DNA of 39,228 bases from positions 1 to 39,228 of the forward strand of contig NZ_QPJJ01000024.1 in the NCBI RefSeq assembly GCF_003337485.1, read 5' to 3'. This document shows positions 9,937 through 17,641 of the stretch, piece by piece (the first letter of the stretch is position 1; each line of letters starts with the position of its first letter). This DNA comes from Saliterribacillus persicus (GTDB lineage Bacteria; Bacillota; Bacilli; Bacillales; Amphibacillaceae). A program made the translations under genes and the position numbers. The notes beneath the pieces are model-generated. The model ran no database searches and was not told where the DNA came from. It worked only from the letters and a program-made list of their open reading frames with translations.

Positions 9937-10045
9937 ACATAAAACCTCCTAAGGATAGATTGAAAACAAGTAGTTAAATTCGTTCCATAATGGATTTAAG
10001 TATTAGGTGAGGGTGCTAACTTTCTCATAATAACCAAAACAGTAA

Positions 10046-10057
10046 TTCACCTCCTTT
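10046..10057 (-). promoter_or_regulatory. Orphan perfect Shine-Dalgarno in the lyase leader (possible mRNA stabiliser)
   Basis: On the minus strand AAAGGAGGTGAA matches the anti-Shine-Dalgarno end of 16S rRNA over about 10-11 bases, but no good ORF begins at the right distance. The nearest candidate is a TTG 12 bases on that opens only a 14-codon frame. It is about 110 bases upstream of the real start. It could be a ribosome-binding mRNA stabiliser of the kind known upstream of cry3A, or belong to a leader peptide. Confidence 0.4.
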
Positions 10058-10264
10058 AAATACTTTAATCATTCTTGAGTTAGCGAATAGAACTATTTCA
10101 CTTTATGGGATGTTATAATTAAACGAAGTAAGGCAACGATCCAGAGGCCTCATATTACAGTGTTTTAACATAGTAGTGGTAATATCTTGTTAGAAGGAAA
10201 AACGTTATTAATATTTATTGAATTTGAAAAATTCTTTGAATGATAAATATTAATACTACATAAA

Positions 10265-10279
10265 AGTTAGCGCTTTCAT
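10265..10279 (-). promoter_or_regulatory. cre-like operator (CcpA or another LacI-family regulator)
   Basis: Minus strand ATGAAAGCGCTAACT fits the cre consensus WTGNAANCGNWWNCA at nearly all conserved positions, and the central AAAGCGCT is typical. It is about 330 bases upstream of the lyase start and about 535 bases from acuA. Catabolite repression of a pectin lyase would make sense; the distance is long unless the promoter is far upstream. Confidence 0.5.
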
Positions 10280-10741
10280 TTTATGAAACAAAAAATACAC
10301 TAATATCTAAGCGGATATATAAATCCTAACAAAAATTTAAATATTAGAGTATATAAAAAACAGTTATAAACATTAAAAAAACAGAGAATATAAAAAATTT
10401 TCATCAAAATAAAGTCTTCATCATCTGAAATTGGAATTTATAGTCTTTTTTTTACTAGCTGAAATACTCGCAAAAACTTTTTTCATCTTATAATCTCTTC
10501 TATTTTTTTGAACTTTTCATATTCAATCTCCCTTCCTATCAAAAATCATTACTTAGCAAATAATCCATGTTTAGTATATCAGCGGATATTAAACCAAAGA
10601 AAAAAATGACTCTTTTCTCTTCTATACTTCTAACTCAAACGTTGATATTTTAGCTGTAGTGGCTTTAGATTAAACTATGATTACTAATATCTAGTAAGCT
10701 TATCATTTAGAATCAATAAGAAGTTAGGTTTTTGCTAATGA

Positions 10742-10770
10742 TTACAATCTATTCGAAAGTTTAGTATAAT
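10742..10770 (+). promoter_or_regulatory. Sigma-A promoter of acuABC
   Basis: TTACAA (10742-10747), 17-base spacer, TATAAT (10765-10770). The expected start of transcription near 10777 gives a leader of about 37 bases before the acuA TTG. No cre site overlaps it. Confidence 0.8.
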
Positions 10771-10813
10771 GGGTTACTAAGTATATGTATGCTTATCCAA
10801 GGTGGTGGATTAA

Positions 10814-11458
10814 TTGAATCACAAAAAAACTTATCAAGAAAAAATCTTATCAACATCTGTTGGTGAAATCGTGCTAGCTGGTCCTATATCCTCTGAAAAA
10901 CTTTCTGAATTAGACTTCCATAAAAAATTGGAAGCGTTTCGACCATCAGAAAAGCAAAAAAAAGCATTGATGGGAATTGCAGACTTAGATGAAGGCAGAA
11001 TTATTGCCGGAATCATAAATGATGAGATAGTAGGATATGCCACTTTCCTACATCCAGATCCTTTAGAGCGTTGGTCTGCTTTTAACATGCAAAATTTAAT
11101 AGAGCTCGGCGCAATTGAAATAGCACCAGAATTTAGAGGCATTGGCCTAGGTTCTTCGCTCATTAAGCTAGCAATTGACGATCCATTTATGGAGAATTAC
11201 ATTATTTTCTCTACGGAATATTATTGGCATTGGGATCTTAAAGACACTAAATTAAGTGTTTGGAATTACAGAAAAATTATGGAGAAAATGATGTTTGCCG
11301 GTGGGTTAACACCCGCACCAACGAATGATCCTGAAATTATGTCCCACCCTGCGAATTGTTTAATGGTCAGAATTGGTAAAAATGTTCCGAAAAAAGACAT
11401 TGAGAAGTTTGATGAATTACGTTTTTTAGATGAATCGAAACATTCACCCTTTATATAG
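10814..11458 (+). CDS. acuA: Protein acetyltransferase AcuA (GNAT family)
   Basis: In B. subtilis AcuA acetylates a lysine of acetyl-CoA synthetase AcsA and switches it off; the same role is likely here. The protein is 214 residues, close to the 210 of B. subtilis. The acetyl-CoA binding motif is RGIGLG (about residues 108-113) within IAPEFRGIGLGSSLIKLAI. The start is TTG at 10814, eight bases after AAGGTGG; no in-frame ATG near the beginning has a ribosome site. It is first in the acuABC operon, 17 bases before acuB. Oddity: acsA, which is divergent from acuA in B. subtilis, is not here, so the target enzyme must be encoded elsewhere. Confidence 0.94.
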   Translation: MNHKKTYQEKILSTSVGEIVLAGPISSEKLSELDFHKKLEAFRPSEKQKKALMGIADLDEGRIIAGIINDEIVGYATFLHPDPLERWSAFNMQNLIELGAIEIAPEFRGIGLGSSLIKLAIDDPFMENYIIFSTEYYWHWDLKDTKLSVWNYRKIMEKMMFAGGLTPAPTNDPEIMSHPANCLMVRIGKNVPKKDIEKFDELRFLDESKHSPFI

Positions 11459-11475
11459 AAAGGATCGATACGTTT

Positions 11476-12123
11476 ATGTTTGTTAAAGATATGATGAAAA
11501 CTGAAGTTATTACATTACAAGCAGAGGCAAAAATTTCAGAAGCTTATCAATTACTGCAAGAAAATCATATTCGTCACATACCGATTATTGATAATAATAA
11601 ACAGGTAATTGGAATCATTTCAGATCGAGATGTTAGAGATGCAAGCCCTTCCATACTTGATGAAGTTTACAATGAAGAGGCTTTAAGCTTTCCAGTTTCA
11701 TCTATTATGACTACTCCAGTAACGACAATTCATCCTTATGATTATGTAGAAGAAATAGCAGCAATTTTTTATGATCGAGAATTTGCATGCTTACCTGTGG
11801 TTAAAAATAACATATTGGTTGGTATAATTACCGAAAAAGATATGCTTTATACGCTGATACAACTAACTGGCACACACGTCCCTAGTTCTCAAATTGAAAT
11901 TAAAGTTCCTGACAGAATAGGAGTTCTTGCCGATGTAAGTGCATTTTTCAAACGTCGAAAAATCAAGGTTGCCTCTGTGCTCATTTATCCTTACTTAGAA
12001 GATAGCAATTATAAAATTCTAGTTTTTAGAATCCAAACGATGAACCCGATGAATATTATGGACGATTTTAAAGATAGTGAATTTGAAATTGTCTCCCCCT
12101 CGTTGGAGAATCCACATGAGTAA
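11476..12123 (+). CDS. acuB: Acetoin utilisation protein AcuB (CBS pair plus ACT domain)
   Basis: A 215-residue cytoplasmic protein. Two CBS domains (about residues 1-60 and 75-135; note MKTEVITLQAEAKISEA and MTTPVTTIHPYDYVEEIA) are followed by an ACT-like domain (IEIKVPDRIGVLADVSAFF, about 137-210). CBS pairs usually sense adenine nucleotides and ACT domains amino acids. The biochemical role of AcuB is unsettled; acu mutants of B. subtilis use acetoin poorly. The ribosome site is GAAAGGAT before the ATG. The stop overlaps the acuC start by 8 bases, which points to translational coupling. Confidence 0.93.
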   Translation: MFVKDMMKTEVITLQAEAKISEAYQLLQENHIRHIPIIDNNKQVIGIISDRDVRDASPSILDEVYNEEALSFPVSSIMTTPVTTIHPYDYVEEIAAIFYDREFACLPVVKNNILVGIITEKDMLYTLIQLTGTHVPSSQIEIKVPDRIGVLADVSAFFKRRKIKVASVLIYPYLEDSNYKILVFRIQTMNPMNIMDDFKDSEFEIVSPSLENPHE

Positions 12124-13279
12124 CTGTAATACGGCTTTTATTTATACAGAGGCTTTTAAAGATTACAAATTCAGTGACGACCATCCGTTTAATCAAATCA
12201 GAGTTTCAGCCACGAAGGATTTATTGGAATATGAAAAAGCTCTGCCAGCATCTAATATAATTTTTCCTAAACAAGCTTCAGAAAGTTTAATTTCTGGTAT
12301 ACACACCAAAAATTATATAGAAGCTGTAAAAAGGGCTGATCAAAGTGATACTCCTATTTCAGAATATTATAAATATGGACTCGGAACAGAAGATACCCCC
12401 ATTTTTAGGGGAATGTACGAGGCTTCTGCTACATTGGTTGGGGGAACGATAGAAGCTGTAAACCAAGTCTTAAATCATCATTATCCGCATGCACTTAATT
12501 TGGGCGGGGGTTTACATCACGGTTTCCCAGAAAAAGCATCTGGGTTTTGTATCTTTAATGATGCTGCTATTGCAATTAAGTATATAAGAGAAAATTACAA
12601 TTTACGGGTGTTATATGTGGATACTGACGCGCATCACGGGGACGGTGTGCAAGCTTCGTTCTATGATGATCCTAATGTATGTACAGTTTCGTTTCATGAA
12701 ACCGGAAGATACTTATATCCGGGAACCGGAAATACGAATGAACGAGGAGTCAAAAAAGGGTTTGGGTATACATTTAATTTTCCTTTGGATGCTTTTACAG
12801 AAGATGAATCGTTTCTTTCTATTTTTAAAACCTCTATGGACGAAATAATGGATTATTTTAGACCAGATATTATTATTAGTCAACATGGTGTAGATGCGCA
12901 CTATTTAGACCCACTTACCCATCTACATGCTACCATGAACATTTTCGAAGAGATCCCTAAGCATATTCATGCACTTTCACACCAATATTGTGAAGGTAAA
13001 TGGATCGCTTTAGGTGGGGGAGGATATGATATCTGGAGAGTCGTACCGAGAGCATGGAGTCAGCTATATAAAATCATGCAGGATTCTACACCTTTTACTG
13101 GAAATCTATCTTCAGAATGGCAAAAAAAATGGCAATCACATGCAAATGTTGTCTTACCTACAACATGGGAGGATGATTTAGCTCACTACAAAAAAATTCC
13201 TAGAACGGTTGAAATAACAGAGAAAAATCAGCGTATGGTCGAACAAACCTTACAATTCATACGCAATCTTTCTATTTAA
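12116..13279 (+). CDS. acuC: AcuC, class I/II histone-deacetylase-fold protein deacetylase
   Basis: A zinc-dependent deacetylase that in B. subtilis removes the acetyl group placed by AcuA on AcsA. The length is 387 residues, equal to B. subtilis AcuC. Hallmarks: NLGGGLHHGFPEKASGFCIFN (catalytic His pair, about residues 135-155), VDTDAHHGDGVQ (zinc ligands Asp and His) and GGGGYD near residue 303. The frame is open from 12077, but the start ATG at 12116 is preceded by TTGGAGA and gives the family N-terminus MSNCNTAFIYTE. It overlaps acuB by 8 bases (ATGAGTAA). A strong terminator follows. Confidence 0.96.
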   Translation: MSNCNTAFIYTEAFKDYKFSDDHPFNQIRVSATKDLLEYEKALPASNIIFPKQASESLISGIHTKNYIEAVKRADQSDTPISEYYKYGLGTEDTPIFRGMYEASATLVGGTIEAVNQVLNHHYPHALNLGGGLHHGFPEKASGFCIFNDAAIAIKYIRENYNLRVLYVDTDAHHGDGVQASFYDDPNVCTVSFHETGRYLYPGTGNTNERGVKKGFGYTFNFPLDAFTEDESFLSIFKTSMDEIMDYFRPDIIISQHGVDAHYLDPLTHLHATMNIFEEIPKHIHALSHQYCEGKWIALGGGGYDIWRVVPRAWSQLYKIMQDSTPFTGNLSSEWQKKWQSHANVVLPTTWEDDLAHYKKIPRTVEITEKNQRMVEQTLQFIRNLSI

Positions 13280-13284
13280 ATAAT

Positions 13285-13332
13285 AAAAACGATACACTCG
13301 CTTGTATATTAGCGAAAATGTATCGTTTTTTT
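13285..13332 (+). terminator. Terminator of acuABC
   Basis: AAACGATACA (13287-13296) pairs with TGTATCGTTT (13319-13328), with a further TCGC/GCGA inside, followed by TTTT. Confidence 0.9.
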
Positions 13333-13409
13333 ATACTTAATAGATTAAATATTCTGGAAATCCTTATATTATCTTTTATGAGGAGACTAATTTTCTATTT
13401 AATGAAATA

Positions 13410-13441
13410 AACCACAAGAAATTTTATCTTTTCTTGTGGTT
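13410..13441 (-). terminator. Terminator after motS
   Basis: AACCACAAGAA / TTCTTGTGGTT with a short inner loop, starting directly at the motS stop codon. The minus-strand tail is TTATTTCATT. Confidence 0.8.
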
Positions 13442-14239
13442 CTATTCTTCACCAATTTCTAATATTACTATCTCTACTCTTCTATTTTTACTCCAGTTAG
13501 CTGGCGAATCATTAGGCGCAATTGGCCTTGTATCCCCATACCCCACTGCCATAAATCTTGATTCGTCTATATTGTCATCATTTAACACATAACGAATGAC
13601 ACTGCTTGCTCGTGCGCCTGAAAGCTCCCAATTTGATGGGAACCGAAAGTTAGAAATTGGTCTACTATCTGTGTGACCTTCCACACGAACAAGATTAGGA
13701 ATATTATTTAGCAACGTACCAACCTTATCTAAAAATGGCATCCCTGGTTCTAAAATTTCTGCCTCACCGGAATCAAATAAGGCTTTTTCTTGAAGAACCA
13801 ACACTACCCCTTCATCTGTCCTCGAGGCCGATATAACATTATTTAAATTATTCTCATTTAAAAATGCTTCAACTTCAGCTAAAAGCTTATCCAATGTGTC
13901 TGCGTCTTCAACTGTAGCTTGTACATTGTTCTCTTGCTCGACTACAGTCTCGGTCGGCTCGGTATCCGCAACATTATTTTTATAATCATCGCTACCTTCA
14001 TTGTCCTCTAAAATTTCTGCATTTTCTGTTGGATGTTCAGCTGGCACAATAGATGGTAAAGTATCAAATACCATCCGATTCCGAAATGACTCTGCAACAG
14101 CTTGAAATTTAACTAAGTCGATTTGTGACATAGAAAACAATAAAACAAAGAAAACAAGAATTAAAGTAACCATGTCTGAATATGTTGTCATCCATCTTGG
14201 TGCACCTTTTGGCTCTTTTCTAATTTTTCTACGCTTCAT
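13442..14239 (-). CDS. motS: Flagellar stator subunit MotS (Na+-type MotB homologue)
   Basis: Pairs with MotP to form a Na+-driven stator complex anchored to peptidoglycan. The protein is 265 residues. One N-terminal helix follows the plug region, with the essential aspartate at residue 22 (YSDMVTLILVFFVLLFS). The C-terminus is an OmpA-like peptidoglycan-binding domain (VEGHTDSRP, NWELSGARAS, NRRVEI). Between them is a long acidic linker (about residues 70-125), which may suit salty surroundings. The ATG at 14239 overlaps the motP stop by 11 bases and has GAGGAG about eight bases upstream, so it is preferred to earlier in-frame codons. Position next to ccpA is the basis for calling MotS rather than MotB. 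Confidence 0.92.
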   Translation of the reverse strand: MKRRKIRKEPKGAPRWMTTYSDMVTLILVFFVLLFSMSQIDLVKFQAVAESFRNRMVFDTLPSIVPAEHPTENAEILEDNEGSDDYKNNVADTEPTETVVEQENNVQATVEDADTLDKLLAEVEAFLNENNLNNVISASRTDEGVVLVLQEKALFDSGEAEILEPGMPFLDKVGTLLNNIPNLVRVEGHTDSRPISNFRFPSNWELSGARASSVIRYVLNDDNIDESRFMAVGYGDTRPIAPNDSPANWSKNRRVEIVILEIGEE

Positions 14240-15059
14240 TGAGAGACTCCTCTGCGTACTTGGCTTCATCTTCTTCTTGGAGTTCTTGCTTTTCTTTCAT
14301 TTCTTCTGAAAGGAATGCACTTAGTTTTTCCTTTAAAATTCGAGGGTTTTGTCCAGATTGAACACCAATAACCCCTTCAATAACAATTTGTTTCATAAAA
14401 ACTTCTTCACTTGTTTTTGTTTCTAATTTTCCTGCCATTGGAATAAATACAAGGTTTGCAAGTACAGATCCGTAAAATGTTGTAAGTAATGCTACAGCCA
14501 TACTTGGACCTAAGGTTGCAGGGTCTGATAAGTTTTGAAGCATAAGCACTAATCCAATTAATGTACCTATCATACCCCAAGCAGGTGCATACTCACCAGC
14601 TTTTTCAATAATTAAACGACCTCTATAGTGACGATCTTCCATCGCATCAACTTCTGCACTCATAATATCACTAATCACTTCTGGTTCTATTCCATCAATT
14701 GCTAGTAGCACACCTTTTTTAATAAAAGGATCCTTCACTTCATCTAATTCATTTTCAAGTGCCAATAATCCTTCTCGTCTAGCTCGATCAGATAATCTTT
14801 CAAATAATTGAATTAAATCTGCTAAATCATGGTCATTTCTCTGAAATGCTTCTTTTATTACATGATGCGTGGTTTTCATTTGTTTAATATTAAAATTAAC
14901 AAGTAATGCTGCAGCTAAACCACCAAGCACAATTAATACAGAAGATACTTGTACAAATGAGACAAATCCTCCCATTCCGCCACTAGAAATAATACCAAAC
15001 ATAATCATCGCAAAACCAATAGTTATACCGATTGGGGTTAATAGATCTCTTTTTTTCAT
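14229..15059 (-). CDS. motP: Flagellar stator subunit MotP (Na+-type MotA homologue)
   Basis: A four-helix stator subunit of 276 residues that conducts Na+ with MotS. Helices are near residues 10-28, 34-52, about 160-180 and 195-215; the conserved AVALLTTFYGSVLANL of MotA-type proteins lies in the last. The cytoplasmic loop is rich in charged residues that would touch the rotor protein FliG. The ribosome site is AGGGAGAGAG ahead of the ATG. It follows ccpA in the same direction with a 14-bp hairpin in the 88-bp gap, as in the B. subtilis ccpA-motPS operon; no separate promoter is seen. Confidence 0.92.
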   Translation of the reverse strand: MKKRDLLTPIGITIGFAMIMFGIISSGGMGGFVSFVQVSSVLIVLGGLAAALLVNFNIKQMKTTHHVIKEAFQRNDHDLADLIQLFERLSDRARREGLLALENELDEVKDPFIKKGVLLAIDGIEPEVISDIMSAEVDAMEDRHYRGRLIIEKAGEYAPAWGMIGTLIGLVLMLQNLSDPATLGPSMAVALLTTFYGSVLANLVFIPMAGKLETKTSEEVFMKQIVIEGVIGVQSGQNPRILKEKLSAFLSEEMKEKQELQEEDEAKYAEESLNEA

Positions 15060-15099
15060 ATGCTCTCTCCCTAACTAAGTAAAACTTTCTCAAAATAAG

Positions 15100-15134
15100 A
15101 TAAATGATAGATTAAAAATCAATCTACCATTTAT
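15100..15134 (-). terminator. ccpA-motP intergenic stem-loop
   Basis: ATAAATGATAGATT pairs with AATCTACCATTTAT over 14 bp (one G:U in the minus-strand RNA), 7-base loop, followed on the minus strand by CTTATTTTG. It should end most ccpA transcripts and allow some readthrough into motPS. A stem-loop at this place is known to limit motPS expression in B. subtilis. Confidence 0.85.
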
Positions 15135-15147
15135 ATCGGCATAAAAA

Positions 15148-16143
15148 TTATTTTGTTGAGTTTCTTTCGATGATTCTATGAGGTAAAACAACATTTTGTT
15201 CTTCGACCGTCTCTTTATTCATATATTTTGTTAATAATCGCATAGCAACTGCACCAATATCATAGGTAGGCTGAACAACGGTAGTAAGTGTAGGACGCAC
15301 CATTGTAGCTAGTCTAGTATTGTCAAAACCAACGACTTGAATATCCTCTGGAACATTTATCCCTTTATCCTGAAAACCGTGAATTACTCCTAGTGCCATT
15401 TCATCTGTTGATACAAATACAGAATCCGGCGTTTTATCCAATTCTAAAATTTGATTCGCAGCTTCAATACCTGATTCATAAGAAAAATTACCTTTAAATA
15501 TTAACTCATCATTGACTTTGTCATTTTTCTCTTTGATTGCACGTGAGTATCCTTTGAATTTTCGTGAATTCACGTCTGAATCCTCTTCTCCTGTAACATA
15601 AGCAGGGTGTTTGGATCCTTTTTCCATTAAAAGAATGGTTGCTTCGTATGCTGCTTCTTCATAATCAATATTTACAGAAGGAATTGTTTCAGACGCATCA
15701 AGTGTAGCCGCCAAAGCTACTGGCACTGGAGCTGTTTTTAACTGTTGTACATGCTCTTCAGTAATGGTAGCTCCCATATATACAAGTCCATCTACCTGTT
15801 TTTCATACATGGTATTGATTAACCGCAGCTCTTTATCCTTATTTTGATCTGAATTACTTAGAATAATGTTGTATTTATACATCGTCGCAATATCATCAAT
15901 ACCTCGAGCTAGCTCTGAGAAAAATATATTTGAGATATCTGGAATGATAACCCCAACAGTTGTGGTTTTTTTACTTGCTAAACCTCTTGCTACCGCATTT
16001 GGGCGATACCCAAGTCTTTCAATTGTATTTAATACTTTTTTTCTTGTAGCTGGTTTCACATTTGGATTACCATTTACCACACGGGAAACCGTAGCCATGG
16101 ATACATTTGCTTCTCTTGCTACATCATAAATAGTCACATTCAC
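15148..16143 (-). CDS. ccpA: Catabolite control protein A
   Basis: A LacI/GalR-family regulator that binds cre sites with HPr-Ser46-P and governs carbon catabolite repression. The length is 331 residues (334 in B. subtilis). The N-terminal helix-turn-helix and hinge are complete ([20 protein letters not shown], hinge [12 protein letters not shown]), followed by the periplasmic-binding-like core. The start ATG at 16143 has TTGGAGGT about 10 bases upstream. The aroA terminator lies upstream (16372-16404). A -10 candidate TATAAT at 16236-16241 lacks a good -35. A weak cre-like match in the leader (16167-16181) hints at self-control. Together with aroA and motPS it keeps the B. subtilis order. 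Confidence 0.97.
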   Translation of the reverse strand: MNVTIYDVAREANVSMATVSRVVNGNPNVKPATRKKVLNTIERLGYRPNAVARGLASKKTTTVGVIIPDISNIFFSELARGIDDIATMYKYNIILSNSDQNKDKELRLINTMYEKQVDGLVYMGATITEEHVQQLKTAPVPVALAATLDASETIPSVNIDYEEAAYEATILLMEKGSKHPAYVTGEEDSDVNSRKFKGYSRAIKEKNDKVNDELIFKGNFSYESGIEAANQILELDKTPDSVFVSTDEMALGVIHGFQDKGINVPEDIQVVGFDNTRLATMVRPTLTTVVQPTYDIGAVAMRLLTKYMNKETVEEQNVVLPHRIIERNSTK

Positions 16144-16371
16144 TTTTTTTTACCTCCAATTTCATTACGGAAACGCTATATTGCTTTAATGATACGCTAC
16201 AATTATTTATTCCGCAACGATTCTACAATTTTTTTATTATAACACTTTTCTTGTGAAAAATTTAATAATATGTACCTATTATACAAAATGTTGGAATGTT
16301 TTGAAAACAGTTTCTCAATTTTTGAAGAATTTTATACAAGAAATGTCACATCTTTGTTTAATACGAAAAAA

Positions 16372-16404
16372 AACCACATATGTAATTAACATACACATGT
16401 GGTT
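16372..16404 (-). terminator. Terminator of the aroA transcript
   Basis: AACCACATATGT / ACACATGTGGTT (one mismatch) followed on the minus strand by TTTTTTT. It lies between the DAHP synthase gene and ccpA. Confidence 0.88.
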
Positions 16405-16416
16405 GAAAATGAATTA

Positions 16417-17481
16417 TTATTTTCCTAGTAATTCGCTCAAGAAGTTATGGAATGTTGGGATATCCATTTGTTGTGCTGCATCCGACAAAGCAACTGCCGG
16501 ATCAGGGTGAACTTCAGCCATAACACCATCAGCACCGATTGCCAATGCAGCTTTTGCAGCTGGTAATAACAGATCACGACGTCCAGTTGAATGCGTAACA
16601 TCTACCATTACAGGTAAATGTGTTTCTTGTTTTAAGATAGGCACAGCAGTTATGTCTAATGTATTTCTTGTAGCTTTTTCGTAGGTTCTAATACCACGCT
16701 CACATAATATGATTTGGCCATTACCCTTTGAGTTAATATATTCAGCAGCATTAATAAATTCAGCTATCGTTGCAGACATACCACGTTTTAATAGTACAGG
16801 CTTATTTGTTTCCCCTGCAGCTTTTAATAATTCGAAGTTTTGCATGTTTCTTGCACCGATTTGAATAACATCTAAATAATCAACAGCTTTTTCAATATGA
16901 GCAGGATTTACAATTTCACTTACAACTGCTAATCCATATTCATCTGAAACTTTTTTCAATATTTCTAAACCTTCAAAACCTAACCCTTGGAAGTCATAAG
17001 GTGAAGTTCTTGGTTTAAATGCACCACCACGAATTAATTTTAATCCTTCTTTTTTAATAGCAGCAGCTACTTGTGATACTTGCTCATAACTTTCGACTGC
17101 ACACGGACCAAAAATGAAATGCTGGTTACCATCACCAAATTTTTCTCCATTTATATCGATTACTGTATCTTCTGGTTTTTTCTTACGTGATACAAGTAAT
17201 GCTTTACTATGATCGTCTTCCTGTAATTCTAAACCTGCTTTGAAAATTTCTTTAAATAAATGAATAATGGTAGAGTCTTCAAATGGTCCATTATTATTTT
17301 CTAAAATTAAATTAAGCATGTCTCTTTCTCGAACTGGGTCATAGCTTCGATTGGCACCCTGTTTTTCTTTAACCTGACCGGTTTCTTGTACTAACTCTGC
17401 ACGCTTGTTAATTAAATCTAAAATCTCTAGATTTACTTGATCAAGCTTTGCTCGAAGCTGATCCAATTGTTCGTTACTCAT
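16417..17481 (-). CDS. aroA: Bifunctional chorismate mutase / 3-deoxy-7-phosphoheptulonate synthase
   Basis: First step of the shikimate pathway (erythrose-4-phosphate plus phosphoenolpyruvate to DAHP), with an N-terminal AroQ-type chorismate mutase that also serves as a feedback-sensing domain. The protein is 354 residues (358 in B. subtilis AroA, also called AroG). Residues 1-90 are the mutase ([19 protein letters not shown]); the type I-beta synthase follows with [41 protein letters not shown] and [11 protein letters not shown]. The frame is open for 32 codons upstream, but the ATG at 17481 has AGGGGGA and gives the family N-terminus MSNEQL. It has its own sigma-A promoter (17546-17574). 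Confidence 0.96.
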   Translation of the reverse strand: MSNEQLDQLRAKLDQVNLEILDLINKRAELVQETGQVKEKQGANRSYDPVRERDMLNLILENNNGPFEDSTIIHLFKEIFKAGLELQEDDHSKALLVSRKKKPEDTVIDINGEKFGDGNQHFIFGPCAVESYEQVSQVAAAIKKEGLKLIRGGAFKPRTSPYDFQGLGFEGLEILKKVSDEYGLAVVSEIVNPAHIEKAVDYLDVIQIGARNMQNFELLKAAGETNKPVLLKRGMSATIAEFINAAEYINSKGNGQIILCERGIRTYEKATRNTLDITAVPILKQETHLPVMVDVTHSTGRRDLLLPAAKAALAIGADGVMAEVHPDPAVALSDAAQQMDIPTFHNFLSELLGK

Positions 17482-17545
17482 TAAAATCCCCCTAATCCTA
17501 TTTAAAGTTCTGTGAAAATATGATATTTTTTTATAATTAGGGTTT

Positions 17546-17574
17546 ATTATAGCTAAAAATGTTCCTCTTGTCAT
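17546..17574 (-). promoter_or_regulatory. Sigma-A promoter of aroA
   Basis: Minus strand ATGACA (17574-17569), 17-base spacer, TATAAT (17551-17546). It leaves a leader of about 55 bases before the aroA ATG. Its -35 overlaps a plus-strand TTGTCA that may serve the divergent FtsA-like gene. Confidence 0.75.
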
Positions 17575-17641
17575 CATTAAGTTATAATATTTTATAGATT
17601 CTTAATTTTTTTACTATTTATCTGAGAAAGGATACCTTTAT

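Larger units (their letters stand above)
9951..10741. other. Long non-coding region upstream of the lyase gene
   Basis: Between the lyase and acuA there are 877 bases with no convincing gene and many stops in all frames. It holds a perfect but unassigned Shine-Dalgarno sequence (10046-10057), a cre-like site (10265-10279) and two similar inverted repeats (10303-10318 and 10576-10589). No clear sigma-A promoter for the lyase was found: TATAAC on the minus strand at about 10112-10117 has no good -35. Base composition is very AT-rich, more so than in either neighbouring gene. Confidence 0.6.

Noticed and set aside
10386-10415. CodY-box-like sequence AATTTTCATCAAAAT upstream of the lyase
   Set aside because: Three mismatches to the AATTTTCWGAAAATT consensus in a very AT-rich stretch; expected by chance.
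16253-16510. Plus-strand 85-codon frame across the aroA terminator
   Set aside because: It overlaps the terminator hairpin and the DAHP synthase C-terminus on the other strand; no ribosome site.
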